From the NCBI GenBank assembly GCA_049583635.1, contig JBAUWF010000045.1:1-64000 (forward strand): a stretch of DNA of 64,000 bases. The letters are read 5' to 3'. The notes under the pieces are model-generated. The model did no database searches, had not been told where the DNA came from, and saw only the letters and a program-made list of their open reading frames with translations. How positions within the stretch are numbered: the stretch's first letter is position 1; every line of letters starts with the position of its first letter. This DNA comes from Dokdonella_A sp049583635 (lineage in GTDB: Bacteria; Pseudomonadota; Gammaproteobacteria; Xanthomonadales; Rhodanobacteraceae). Positions 1 through 8,008 of this stretch are shown here, piece after piece. A program made the position numbers and the translations under genes.

Positions 1-77
1 TGGGACCTGTCCGGGCTGGTACACGAAAACAGGGGCCGCTTGCGCGACCCCTGGATTGGCAAGGCACCGACAGCCAA

Positions 78-2336
78 TCACATCGTAGTGAATGTCGCCG
101 TGCAGCTCATGTCGCCGCTCATCGTTACCATCGTCGAACTGCCGGTGTCCGGGCAATCGCCACTCCAGCCCGTGAAGGTATTGGGTCCGCTCGCAGTCAA
201 CGTCACGGCGGTACCCACGACAAACGTAAACGTACATGTGCGGTTCGAAGACGAAGAGGTTGGACAGGTCGTCTGCTGGCCGGGAGGAGAAAATCCGGAA
301 AAGCCATCGGAGATCGTGACGGAATCCGAACTAGTGTCGTTGGATGGATCGACTGTCACCGTCAATGTCGCGGTTGTCGGCGTCGGTGGCGCGATGGGCG
401 ACTGGATCATGATCTGCGCCGACTGGCCGGCCGCCGTGATATCGAGTGTCCCCGCGGTCATCGCGGTTTCCGAAGACGGGACGTCGCTGGTGACGGCGGT
501 GCCCTGCGTGCAGCCATTGACGCCGGTGGTGCCGGCGAAGGTTCCGCTTCCCGGCTGGCCGTCGAGGCTGCCGCTGCCGCCGGCGGTGAATTCGTACGCA
601 AAACCGACCACCACACCGCGCAGCGGGATCCCCAAAGCGTCGTTGACGCATACGTTGATCGTCTGCGTGCTGTTGCCGGCGATGGTCAGCGGCGATACGA
701 ACAACGTCGCCGGCGCAACACCCGGATAGACCAGCGTTCCGGCATCGACCACCTGTCGGGAGTCACCGGTCACCCGATCGATTCCATCACCCTGCGCCCA
801 GATCGCCACCGAATTGCCAACCGAGTTCACCGTGTACGAGAGGCTCGCATGGACGATACCCGAATCATCGGTGGTGCCCTGCGCGGTGATGTTGCCGTGC
901 TGCGCCCGGCCGATCAGATAGGGCAGGACGGCACCGTAATCGACGCTGACGCCGGTGGTGTCGTTGCGATTGAACGCGGACGCGACATTGAGGCTGGTCG
1001 CGCTGTTGACCGTCTGCACGGTCTTGGCACTTTCCAGATCCGAATTGCCGTCGACGGCCTTGCCGAAAACGATCAGCGCGTCGCCGGGTCCGGCGCCACC
1101 GCCACCGGTCGTGAAATGGCCGCCCGGCGCGGTGAACAGCGTAGCACCCTCCTGCGGATTGCCGTCGAAGCCCGACAACTCGAACTGGTTGTCGTCGGGC
1201 GCTCCGGGCGCACCGACCGGCTCATCCACCGCCCCGAATTGAATCGGCGTGCCCGGGATCACCGGATTGCCCTGGCGGTCCGTGGCCAATGCGCTCACAG
1301 CAAGGCTCAAGGTCGCGTCCGGATCGGGCGGGATCGCTCCGGCCCCGGTCGTCACCTGGTTGGATATCGAGTTGATCGTGATCGTGGGCAGGTTGGGAGC
1401 AATTGTCGGCGAGGTGATCTGAAGGCTGTACAGTTTGCCGTCCGATACGACCACGCTGGTCGTCGTCGACAGCGCATCGGCGATGCCGTTGGTCACATTG
1501 TTGTCGGCGCGATCGACCGTGACGCGGATCTGAAGCGGGCCCTGCAACGTTCCCGACTGCACCGATGCGCTGGCAACGCCGTGCACGGAATGCGTCGACA
1601 CCGATGAACCGCTGACCGGCCCGGCGACCGAATTGGCCGACAACCGCGCGCCGCCGCCATCGCCGACGATTTCCACCAGCACGTTGTCGACACCGGTGTT
1701 GCCGTCGACCGGATCGGGTACCGGCTGGTTGCTGCCGTCGAGAACCGCAATAGACAGAACCGAACTCTGTATTCCACCGGAGCCCGGAATATAGATGCCG
1801 GCCGGCTGCGCAACGGCGGTGACCGTCGCCGGCAGCGGGCCCGACGCACTGGAAACCGTAAACGTCAGCGACGATGACAGGCTCGCGCTGGTGATCGGAT
1901 CGACCGCTCCGACGGTGAGCACGGCGGTGCCGGCGCGACCGCGCGCAAACACATAGCACACCGCGTGTCCGGTGTCCGAGTGCGCCTGGACGTTGCCGTA
2001 GTCGATCGCCGACTCGTCTTCGGTCGTGGTCGGATCGTCGAGGATATGGATGCTTGCGACCTCGATCGGGCTGATGCTGCACGACAGATCATGCCCCGAA
2101 ACCGGTGTCCCATCGGCATAGCGCCAGTTGATGTCGACCTCGGCCGAAAACGGTGAGGTCGGGAACCATGCGCTGTTGGCGGCGTTGAGCGGCAACATCG
2201 TGGTTGTCGCAGTCAGTGTGATGGTGCCGCTGGCGGGCGGCGTGAATGCCCCGTGGCCGTCGCCACCGCCGCCACCGCAAGCGGAGAGCGCGAGGCCGGC
2301 AAGCAGCAGCGTCAGGGTCTTGGCGACAAGGTTCAT
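78..2336 (-). CDS. Large Ig-like-domain surface lipoprotein downstream of pilQ
   Basis: Predicted 752-residue lipoprotein. A start at 2336 gives a classic lipoprotein signal (MNLVAKTLTLLLAGL, lipobox LSAC) and has a GGAGAA ribosome site about 8 nt upstream; an in-frame start 57 nt further upstream adds only unlikely N-terminal sequence. A glycine run follows the lipidated Cys. The body is Ser/Thr/Gly/Val-rich and looks like repeated bacterial Ig-like (invasin/Big) beta domains. The last ~60 residues carry the GWSGDC...CTATF pattern of InlB-B/Big-type repeats. It starts 53 nt after the pilQ stop on the same strand, so it may be the last gene of the pil operon. A surface or adhesive role is inference; no enzymatic motif is visible. 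Confidence 0.8.
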   Translation of the reverse strand: MNLVAKTLTLLLAGLALSACGGGGGDGHGAFTPPASGTITLTATTTMLPLNAANSAWFPTSPFSAEVDINWRYADGTPVSGHDLSCSISPIEVASIHILDDPTTTEDESAIDYGNVQAHSDTGHAVCYVFARGRAGTAVLTVGAVDPITSASLSSSLTFTVSSASGPLPATVTAVAQPAGIYIPGSGGIQSSVLSIAVLDGSNQPVPDPVDGNTGVDNVLVEIVGDGGGARLSANSVAGPVSGSSVSTHSVHGVASASVQSGTLQGPLQIRVTVDRADNNVTNGIADALSTTTSVVVSDGKLYSLQITSPTIAPNLPTITINSISNQVTTGAGAIPPDPDATLSLAVSALATDRQGNPVIPGTPIQFGAVDEPVGAPGAPDDNQFELSGFDGNPQEGATLFTAPGGHFTTGGGGAGPGDALIVFGKAVDGNSDLESAKTVQTVNSATSLNVASAFNRNDTTGVSVDYGAVLPYLIGRAQHGNITAQGTTDDSGIVHASLSYTVNSVGNSVAIWAQGDGIDRVTGDSRQVVDAGTLVYPGVAPATLFVSPLTIAGNSTQTINVCVNDALGIPLRGVVVGFAYEFTAGGSGSLDGQPGSGTFAGTTGVNGCTQGTAVTSDVPSSETAMTAGTLDITAAGQSAQIMIQSPIAPPTPTTATLTVTVDPSNDTSSDSVTISDGFSGFSPPGQQTTCPTSSSSNRTCTFTFVVGTAVTLTASGPNTFTGWSGDCPDTGSSTMVTMSGDMSCTATFTTM

Positions 2337-2389
2337 AGATGTTCTCCAAAGGCGCATATGGTTTTCGTGTTCGGCTCGAGTCGTTACGA

Positions 2390-4654
2390 TCACTTGAGGC
2401 TGTCGCCCAGGATGCGTGGCGTGACAAAAATCAGGAGTTCCGCCTTGGTGTCGTTGCGCTGGGTTTTCTTGAACAGATTGCCGAGAATCGGCACATCGCC
2501 GAGAAACGGCACCTTGGTCAGATTGTCCTGCTTGTTCACTTCATATACGCCACCGAGCACGACGGTCTGGCCGTTGTCGACCAATACCGCAGTGTTGATC
2601 TGGCGCGTATCGAGCTGCGGCACCTGACCGCCGCCCGGTACGCTGATGAAGCCGTTGAGCGCGTCCTTCTTCACGTTGAGATTCAGGTAGATCCGATCGT
2701 CCGCCGTGATCGTCGGCGTGACCTTGAGTTCGAGCACGGCTTCCTTGAACTGCACCGTGGCCGTGCCGACACCGCCGGCGCCGGAATTCTGGAAGGTTAC
2801 GTATCCGATCTCCTGGCCCTGCTTGATATCGGCTTCCTTGTGATTGGCCGTGATAACACGCGGCGTGGAAATGACCTCACCGCGTCCTTCGGTCTGCGCC
2901 GCGGACAATTCGAGATCGAGCAGGTAGTCCGCACCGAGGATCGCGAGACCGAAACTGCCGGCCGGAGTGGTCACCGGCATGTTGACGTTGAGGCGATTGC
3001 CCAGAGACGGTACCGCGATGCCGCCCGGCACCACTCCTGGCGCGACATTGGGCAGACTGCGCTGCCCCGGCTGAAAGCGATTGCCGAGCGCGACGTTGCT
3101 CATCGCATCCGTGCCCGCTACGGTGCCCGAGGTCGAGATGACGTTGCCGTTGCTGTCCTCGTAGCCGCCGCTGACGCCGAAGCGCACGCCGAGTTCGCGC
3201 GCGAAACTGTCGGTGGCGACGACGATTCGCGACTCGATCAAGACCTGCTGTACCGGTCGATCGAGTACCGAGACGAGTTGCCGAACCTCCGCGATCTTCG
3301 ACGGAATATCGCTGACCAGCAAAGTATTGGTGCGATCGTCGTAGGTGACACTGCCACGCGCCGACAGGAAACCACGTTGGGTCTGGCCATTGGAGCCACC
3401 GCCACCGCCACCGCCAGCAGTCTGGTTGGTCTTTGCTTCCTTGGTCAGCAAGTCGGCAATGTCCTTGGCCTTGCCATAGCTGATCGGAATGTAGTCCGAT
3501 ACCAGATCTTCCTGTTCGTCGTGCTTCATGCGCGCGCTCGCGAGCGCCTGTTCACGCTCGGCGATTTCCTTCTGGGGTGCAACCCAGATCACGTTGCCTT
3601 GCTTGCGCTTGTCCAGACCCTTGGCCCGCAGCACGATATCCAGCGCCTGATCCCACGGCACATTGATCAGCCGCAGCGTGACATTGCCCTGCACGCTGTC
3701 GGAAACCACGATGTTGAGATCGGATACGTCCGCGATCAATTGCAGTACCGAGCGCGTTGGAATGTCCTGAAAATTGAATGTGACCCGGCTGCCGCTGTAG
3801 ACCGGTTCGGCGTTCTTGCCCTTGGGCTTCGCCGCTTTTTTCGGCGAAACCTCCACCACGTACTCGTTGCCGGTCTGATAGGCCAGTTGTTCGAACGGCG
3901 GCGCTACATTGATCTGCATGCGTACACCGGAGTCATGTGTGCGCGTCTCGATGGATTGCACGGGCGTGGCGAAATCCAGCACGTCCAGCTTCTGTGCCAG
4001 GCGCGGCGGCAGCGTGACGTTGAACAGATCGAGCACGACCCTGTCGCCTTCGCGCTTGACGTCCGCGGTGGCGCCCGGTCCCGAAAAGCTGACCAGTACG
4101 CGACCTGCACCGTCCTTGCCACGGCGAAAATCGATATTGGTCACGGTGAGTCTTTGCGCGCCGGAAACGCGCTTGGTCGGATCAGTGACGGCGACTGCGG
4201 TGGCGTTCGCGCCGGAACCGGCTGCGCTGCTGCCGACGCTCACCACCAGGGTATTGCCGCTGATGCGGGTGTCGTAGGCCGCGGGTCGGTACAGATCGAT
4301 GACGACGCGCGTGCGACCGCCGGCCTCGACCGCCGACACACCAGCGGTGGCCCCGGTGCCGATGTCGATGTGGCGTTTGCTCAGGCCGTTGCGGGTATTG
4401 GCAATATCCAGCGCGATGCGCGGCGGCGTATTGGTCGTGAACGTCTGCGGGGCCGCGACCGGCCCGGCGAATGTCATCGTGATATCGACCTTGCCGCCGG
4501 GCGATGCATGCCAGGCGATATTCTCGAGCGAGTTGTCGGCGCGAGCGGTACCGGCCAGCAACAGGCCGAACACAGCGAACAGCCAGGCGAGACGCGCTCG
4601 ACCCGCGGCGGGAGCCCGATGCTGCTCCGGTTCGAAAACTGTTGTCGTCATCAT
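2390..4654 (-). CDS. pilQ: Type IV pilus outer-membrane secretin PilQ
   Basis: Forms the outer-membrane pore through which the type IV pilus passes. From the chosen start the protein is 754 residues: a signal peptide ending near ALA/ARA at ~40, two AMIN peptidoglycan-binding domains (~45-125 and ~165-260), a short N-terminal secretin (STN) domain (~285-345), a NolW-type domain and the C-terminal secretin domain (~560-750) with the conserved VPxLGDVPxLGxLF motif. A run of eight glycines sits between the N-domains. The start at 4654 (MMTTT) follows a GGGGG ribosome site and lies 22 nt after the pilP stop; longer reading frames would run into pilP. Last core gene of pilMNOPQ. Confidence 0.96.
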   Translation of the reverse strand: MMTTTVFEPEQHRAPAAGRARLAWLFAVFGLLLAGTARADNSLENIAWHASPGGKVDITMTFAGPVAAPQTFTTNTPPRIALDIANTRNGLSKRHIDIGTGATAGVSAVEAGGRTRVVIDLYRPAAYDTRISGNTLVVSVGSSAAGSGANATAVAVTDPTKRVSGAQRLTVTNIDFRRGKDGAGRVLVSFSGPGATADVKREGDRVVLDLFNVTLPPRLAQKLDVLDFATPVQSIETRTHDSGVRMQINVAPPFEQLAYQTGNEYVVEVSPKKAAKPKGKNAEPVYSGSRVTFNFQDIPTRSVLQLIADVSDLNIVVSDSVQGNVTLRLINVPWDQALDIVLRAKGLDKRKQGNVIWVAPQKEIAEREQALASARMKHDEQEDLVSDYIPISYGKAKDIADLLTKEAKTNQTAGGGGGGGSNGQTQRGFLSARGSVTYDDRTNTLLVSDIPSKIAEVRQLVSVLDRPVQQVLIESRIVVATDSFARELGVRFGVSGGYEDSNGNVISTSGTVAGTDAMSNVALGNRFQPGQRSLPNVAPGVVPGGIAVPSLGNRLNVNMPVTTPAGSFGLAILGADYLLDLELSAAQTEGRGEVISTPRVITANHKEADIKQGQEIGYVTFQNSGAGGVGTATVQFKEAVLELKVTPTITADDRIYLNLNVKKDALNGFISVPGGGQVPQLDTRQINTAVLVDNGQTVVLGGVYEVNKQDNLTKVPFLGDVPILGNLFKKTQRNDTKAELLIFVTPRILGDSLK

Positions 4655-4676
4655 TGCATTACCCCCAATGGGTCGG

Positions 4677-5207
4677 TCATTTCTCGGTGTCGGCCAAGGA
4701 GATCTTCGCTGCGTGTTCCATCCAGCTGTCGCCACGCGGGACCAGCTCGACCAGGTCGATGTGGTCCTCGGCTATGGCGATGACGTGACCGTAGTTCTGG
4801 CCGAGGTAGCTCCCGGCGCCTACGCGGTGGATGACACCGGTCGGATCCTTGATGAGCGCCTGCAGCGACTTGCCGGCACCGATGGTGCCGACCATCTTGA
4901 GGCCATCGAGCGGAAATGCCTCAAGCGGTTCGCGCGGCCGGTTCTGGTCCGGATGCGGGCCATTTTCGGTGCGCTCGGCCTTTTCCGATTCGCTCGGCGC
5001 GAATGGATCGCGCAGATTCTGATCCTGGTAGACAAACTTTTCGAAGGTCTTGACCTCGGGCAGCGGGTCGAGCGGTGCACCCTTCTTGGCCTTCTGCTCG
5101 GCAACCCACTGGTGCAGATCGGCACTCCCGCGCGTGCAGCCGGCAAGCACCACCGGGGTCACCACGAAAAGCAGGAGACGCGATGCGAACTGGCTGCGAT
5201 CGTGCAT
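4677..5207 (-). CDS. pilP: Type IV pilus assembly lipoprotein PilP
   Basis: Inner-membrane lipoprotein that links the PilMNO alignment platform to the PilQ secretin. 176 residues; the start MHDRSQF gives a short signal with lipobox VLAGC, preceded by GGAGGA. The C-terminal part (KMVGTIGAGKSLQALIKDP, then GAGSYLGQNYG) matches the beta-sandwich domain of the family. Its ATG lies one base after the pilO stop, so the two are translationally coupled. Confidence 0.95.
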   Translation of the reverse strand: MHDRSQFASRLLLFVVTPVVLAGCTRGSADLHQWVAEQKAKKGAPLDPLPEVKTFEKFVYQDQNLRDPFAPSESEKAERTENGPHPDQNRPREPLEAFPLDGLKMVGTIGAGKSLQALIKDPTGVIHRVGAGSYLGQNYGHVIAIAEDHIDLVELVPRGDSWMEHAAKISLADTEK

Positions 5208-5208
5208 C

Positions 5209-5901
5209 TCAGCGTCCTCCCCGGGCGCGTTTCGCCGGTGCCTTGCCTTTCTTGCCCTTGCCCGCCGCCGACGCAGCCACGGCATTCGGATTTTCATCAT
5301 CAAGGTAATGGTAGGTTTTCACCGTCCCTTCGAGCAGCAACTGCTCGTCGGGAGCCCCGTTCTTGCCGGCATTCTTGGCCGGCTGCAACGAGACATTGTG
5401 CATGGTCAAAATCACGACATGCGGCAACGACGCAACGTCGCTGATGAACGTACCGAATTGGTGGTAGGTGCCGAGCATCTTCAGCGTAATCGGCTTTTCG
5501 GCATACACCTGCTTGGCGACCTCAGGGCCGGGTTGGAACAGTTCGGTCTCGATTCCGGCCGCAAGTGCAGTCTGCGAGATGGCCACGAGCACATTGGGCA
5601 TCTCGGTAGTGCTTGGGAGTTGCAGCACCATCATGTGCAACATCGCCGACATATCGTCGAGTTGCTTGCGATAGGCGGGCAGCTTGACCACTCGCTGCTG
5701 TTTCTTGGCGAAATCGGCCTTCAGCGTGGTCTCCTCGCGGACGCCGGCATCAAGGGTGTCCTGCTGGTTGCGGATCTTGAACCACCAGCCGGCCAGCAGG
5801 ATCAAGCCGAAAACCAGCATGGCGAAAAAGGTCTTGACCGCCTTTGGCCAAGCACCAATATTGTTGCGATCGAGATTGCGCAGATCGTCGAAGAAGCTCA
5901 T
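5209..5901 (-). CDS. pilO: Type IV pilus inner-membrane protein PilO
   Basis: Heterodimerises with PilN in the inner-membrane alignment complex. 230 residues: an N-terminal cytoplasmic stretch (MSFFDDLRNLDRNNIGAWP), one membrane helix (~24-43), a coiled coil and a ferredoxin-like periplasmic domain. The ATG overlaps the pilN stop by four bases (ATGA), which fixes the start. Ends with a Lys/Arg-rich tail (KGKKGKAPAKRARGGR), longer and more basic than I would expect for PilO. Confidence 0.95.
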   Translation of the reverse strand: MSFFDDLRNLDRNNIGAWPKAVKTFFAMLVFGLILLAGWWFKIRNQQDTLDAGVREETTLKADFAKKQQRVVKLPAYRKQLDDMSAMLHMMVLQLPSTTEMPNVLVAISQTALAAGIETELFQPGPEVAKQVYAEKPITLKMLGTYHQFGTFISDVASLPHVVILTMHNVSLQPAKNAGKNGAPDEQLLLEGTVKTYHYLDDENPNAVAASAAGKGKKGKAPAKRARGGR

Positions 5902-6623
5902 GGCGTCGCTCCTCGCTGCGCTGGTGCCGCCGCCGGCGGCGTCGAGCGATTCGGCGTGCCCGGCGACGGTGCGGCAACCCCGGACGTTGCCGGAACCGTA
6001 GTCGCCGCTTTCCCACAATCGCTGGTGGCTTCCTGATCGGCGGCTGCCTTCCCGTCCTGCGCGATCTCCGTGCGATTGTTCAGTTTTACCCTGAGTGAAA
6101 ACACGTACGGCAACTGCTTGTCGATGCCCTTGTCACCGGTCTTGTTCTCGATCTTTTCCAAGTCCGAATGCCCCATGCACGGCGACACGTCGACATTGCG
6201 CATGTAGGTGGCGACGCGCGCGCTGGATTCGGCCACACCGGCAAGCGTGAGCGTGTCGCCAGCCTGCTTCATCGAGGTCAGGCGTGCGCCGTCGGGTATG
6301 GTCCTCACCATCTCGTCGAACAAATGGACCATCTGCGAGCGGTTCGACTGCAATTGCTCGATGATCTGCTTGCGCGTGAGCAGGCGCGCCCGGGTATCAT
6401 CGAGTTTGGCGATTTCAGCAATCTTCTGGTCGAGCGTGTTGATCTCGGCCTTTAGGTAATTGTTGCGCGCACCCTGATTGTCGATGCGCGCGCTCATCCA
6501 TCCAACCCAGATGAACATGACCAGCAGCCCGCCGACACCGGCAGCGCCGAGCAAACCGTAGAATTCGCGCTCGCGCTGCTTGCGACGTTCGATGCGCCAT
6601 GGAAGGAGATTGATTCTCGCCAT
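5898..6623 (-). CDS. pilN: Type IV pilus inner-membrane protein PilN
   Basis: 241-residue PilN. The N-terminus MARINLLPWR is the conserved peptide by which PilN docks on cytoplasmic PilM. A single membrane helix follows (~26-45), then a periplasmic coiled coil and ferredoxin-like domain. Start codon and pilM stop share one base (TGATG), so the start is secure. The C-terminus is extended and Pro/Ala/Thr-rich (~200-241), probably disordered. Confidence 0.95.
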   Translation of the reverse strand: MARINLLPWRIERRKQREREFYGLLGAAGVGGLLVMFIWVGWMSARIDNQGARNNYLKAEINTLDQKIAEIAKLDDTRARLLTRKQIIEQLQSNRSQMVHLFDEMVRTIPDGARLTSMKQAGDTLTLAGVAESSARVATYMRNVDVSPCMGHSDLEKIENKTGDKGIDKQLPYVFSLRVKLNNRTEIAQDGKAAADQEATSDCGKAATTVPATSGVAAPSPGTPNRSTPPAAAPAQRGATP

Positions 6624-7681
6624 CAGTCGAAACTCCTCAGCGCAAGACCGCAAGCGATCATGAGCGCCGGCGCGTCGCGCGCCAGCGACTGCGCCTGCAC
6701 GCGGCCGGAGAGCGACATGTTTGCCAGCGGATTGGCTACCACGCACGGGACGCCGAGCTGTTCTTCGATCAATTCGGGGACGCCTTCGATCGATGCGCAG
6801 CCGCCGGCGATGACGACCTGGTCAACCTTGCTGTATTCGCTGCCGGCGAAGAAGAATTGCAGCAGCCGGCTCAACTGCTGGACCATCGCTTCCTTGAACG
6901 GCTCCAGTGCCTCGCTCTCGTAGGACTCGGGCAGACCGCCCCGGCGTTTGGCGAGGCCGGCCTCCTCGTAACTCAAGCCGTACCTTCGCATGACTTCATC
7001 GGTGAGCTGCTTGCCGCCGAACACCTGCTCACGCGAGTATATGGTGCGCTGATTCTTGAGGACGATCAGAGTAGTCATCGTCGCACCGATGTCGACAACC
7101 GCGATCACCGCATCCCTGGGAACCGACAGCTGGTCCGCGATCAGCCGGAACGCGTTCTCCATCGCAAAAGCCTCGACATCGATGACGCGCGTGGTGAGGC
7201 CGCCGAGATCCAGTGCGGCAACGCGCAGATCAACGTTCTCGGTGCGCGAAGCGGCGAGTAGAACGTTAACCATATCCGGATTGTCCTTGAGCGGACCAAG
7301 CACTTCGAAATCGAGGCTGACCTCGTCGATCGGATACGGAATGTACTGGTTCGCCTCAACCTGTATCTGTGCCTCCATATCGTCTTCGGACAAGTCGGCC
7401 GGCATCGGAATGATCTTGGTTATCACCGCCGAACCGGCAACGCCGGCAGCCGCGAACTTCGCCTTGCTGCCGGACCGATTCAGCGCACGGCGAATCGCGT
7501 CGCCGACCGCCTCGACCTCGACGATGTTTTTCTCGACCACTGCATTGGGCGGCAGAGCCTCGACCGCATAGTGTTCGACGCGGTAACGACCGTTGGCCTG
7601 ACCAAGTTGCAGCAACTTGACTGCGGTCGAGCTGACGTCAACGCCGACCAGCGATGGAGTCTTTGGAGTGAACGGGCTCAC
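6623..7681 (-). CDS. pilM: Type IV pilus actin-like ATPase PilM
   Basis: Cytoplasmic actin-fold protein that binds PilN and ATP at the base of the pilus machine. A GTG start at 7681 is preceded by AAGGGG at six-base spacing and gives 352 residues, the usual family length (~350); reading from an upstream ATG at 7792 would add a 37-residue extension that crosses the promoter and looks untranslated. Visible motifs: the N-terminal phosphate-1 strand GVDVSSTAVKLL, the second phosphate loop AVVDIGATMTTLIV, and the adenosine-loop VVIAGGCASIEGV. First gene of pilMNOPQ. Confidence 0.95.
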   Translation of the reverse strand: MSPFTPKTPSLVGVDVSSTAVKLLQLGQANGRYRVEHYAVEALPPNAVVEKNIVEVEAVGDAIRRALNRSGSKAKFAAAGVAGSAVITKIIPMPADLSEDDMEAQIQVEANQYIPYPIDEVSLDFEVLGPLKDNPDMVNVLLAASRTENVDLRVAALDLGGLTTRVIDVEAFAMENAFRLIADQLSVPRDAVIAVVDIGATMTTLIVLKNQRTIYSREQVFGGKQLTDEVMRRYGLSYEEAGLAKRRGGLPESYESEALEPFKEAMVQQLSRLLQFFFAGSEYSKVDQVVIAGGCASIEGVPELIEEQLGVPCVVANPLANMSLSGRVQAQSLARDAPALMIACGLALRSFD

Positions 7682-8008
7682 ACTTTTCCCCTTCCCACGG
7701 GCCCTTACGAGCGAAACATGCGCCTTGACATTAAATCTAAACTCTAACGAATTATCAACACGGCTTTTACCAGATTGGCAAACCCGTGCCAAGACAGTGG
7801 CTTAAGGGCGCTCTGGAGCTGTTCTACGCACGCGGCACCGGCTCTATCTGCGCCTCGCGACGCCTGTGCCGAACAGATCAGAGCATTATTCAACCGCAGC
7901 CCCGCTTGCAGATAGCGCCCTCGCGACCTGTAAGCCATCCGCCACGCGATCTATACTCCGATGTCGGCCTCGCTGACGTTGACTGCCATCACATCCTCGC
8001 CAATCGGC
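7682..8008. other. Divergent intergenic region between pilM and mrcA (327 bases)
   Basis: Holds the strong minus-strand promoter at 7730-7758. On the plus strand a TATACT at 7952-7957 could be the -10 of mrcA, but no good -35 lies 16-18 bases upstream. No plausible small gene is seen. Divergent mrcA/pilM is a common gammaproteobacterial arrangement. Confidence 0.6.
7730..7758 (-). promoter_or_regulatory. Sigma-70-type promoter for pilMNOPQ
   Basis: On the minus strand TTGATA (7758-7753) and TTTAAT (7735-7730) are separated by exactly 17 bases; each box matches consensus at five of six positions. This puts the transcript start near 7723 and gives a ~40-base leader before the pilM GTG. Not experimentally shown. 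Confidence 0.65.

Noticed and set aside
2339..4783. 814-codon plus-strand frame opposite pilQ
   Set aside because: Arg/His/Asp-rich antisense shadow; the minus strand has a complete secretin with signal and domains.
7760..7800. Sigma-54-like TGGCAC...TTTGCC upstream of pilM
   Set aside because: GG and GC are nine bases apart instead of the required ten; a good sigma-70 promoter lies just downstream.
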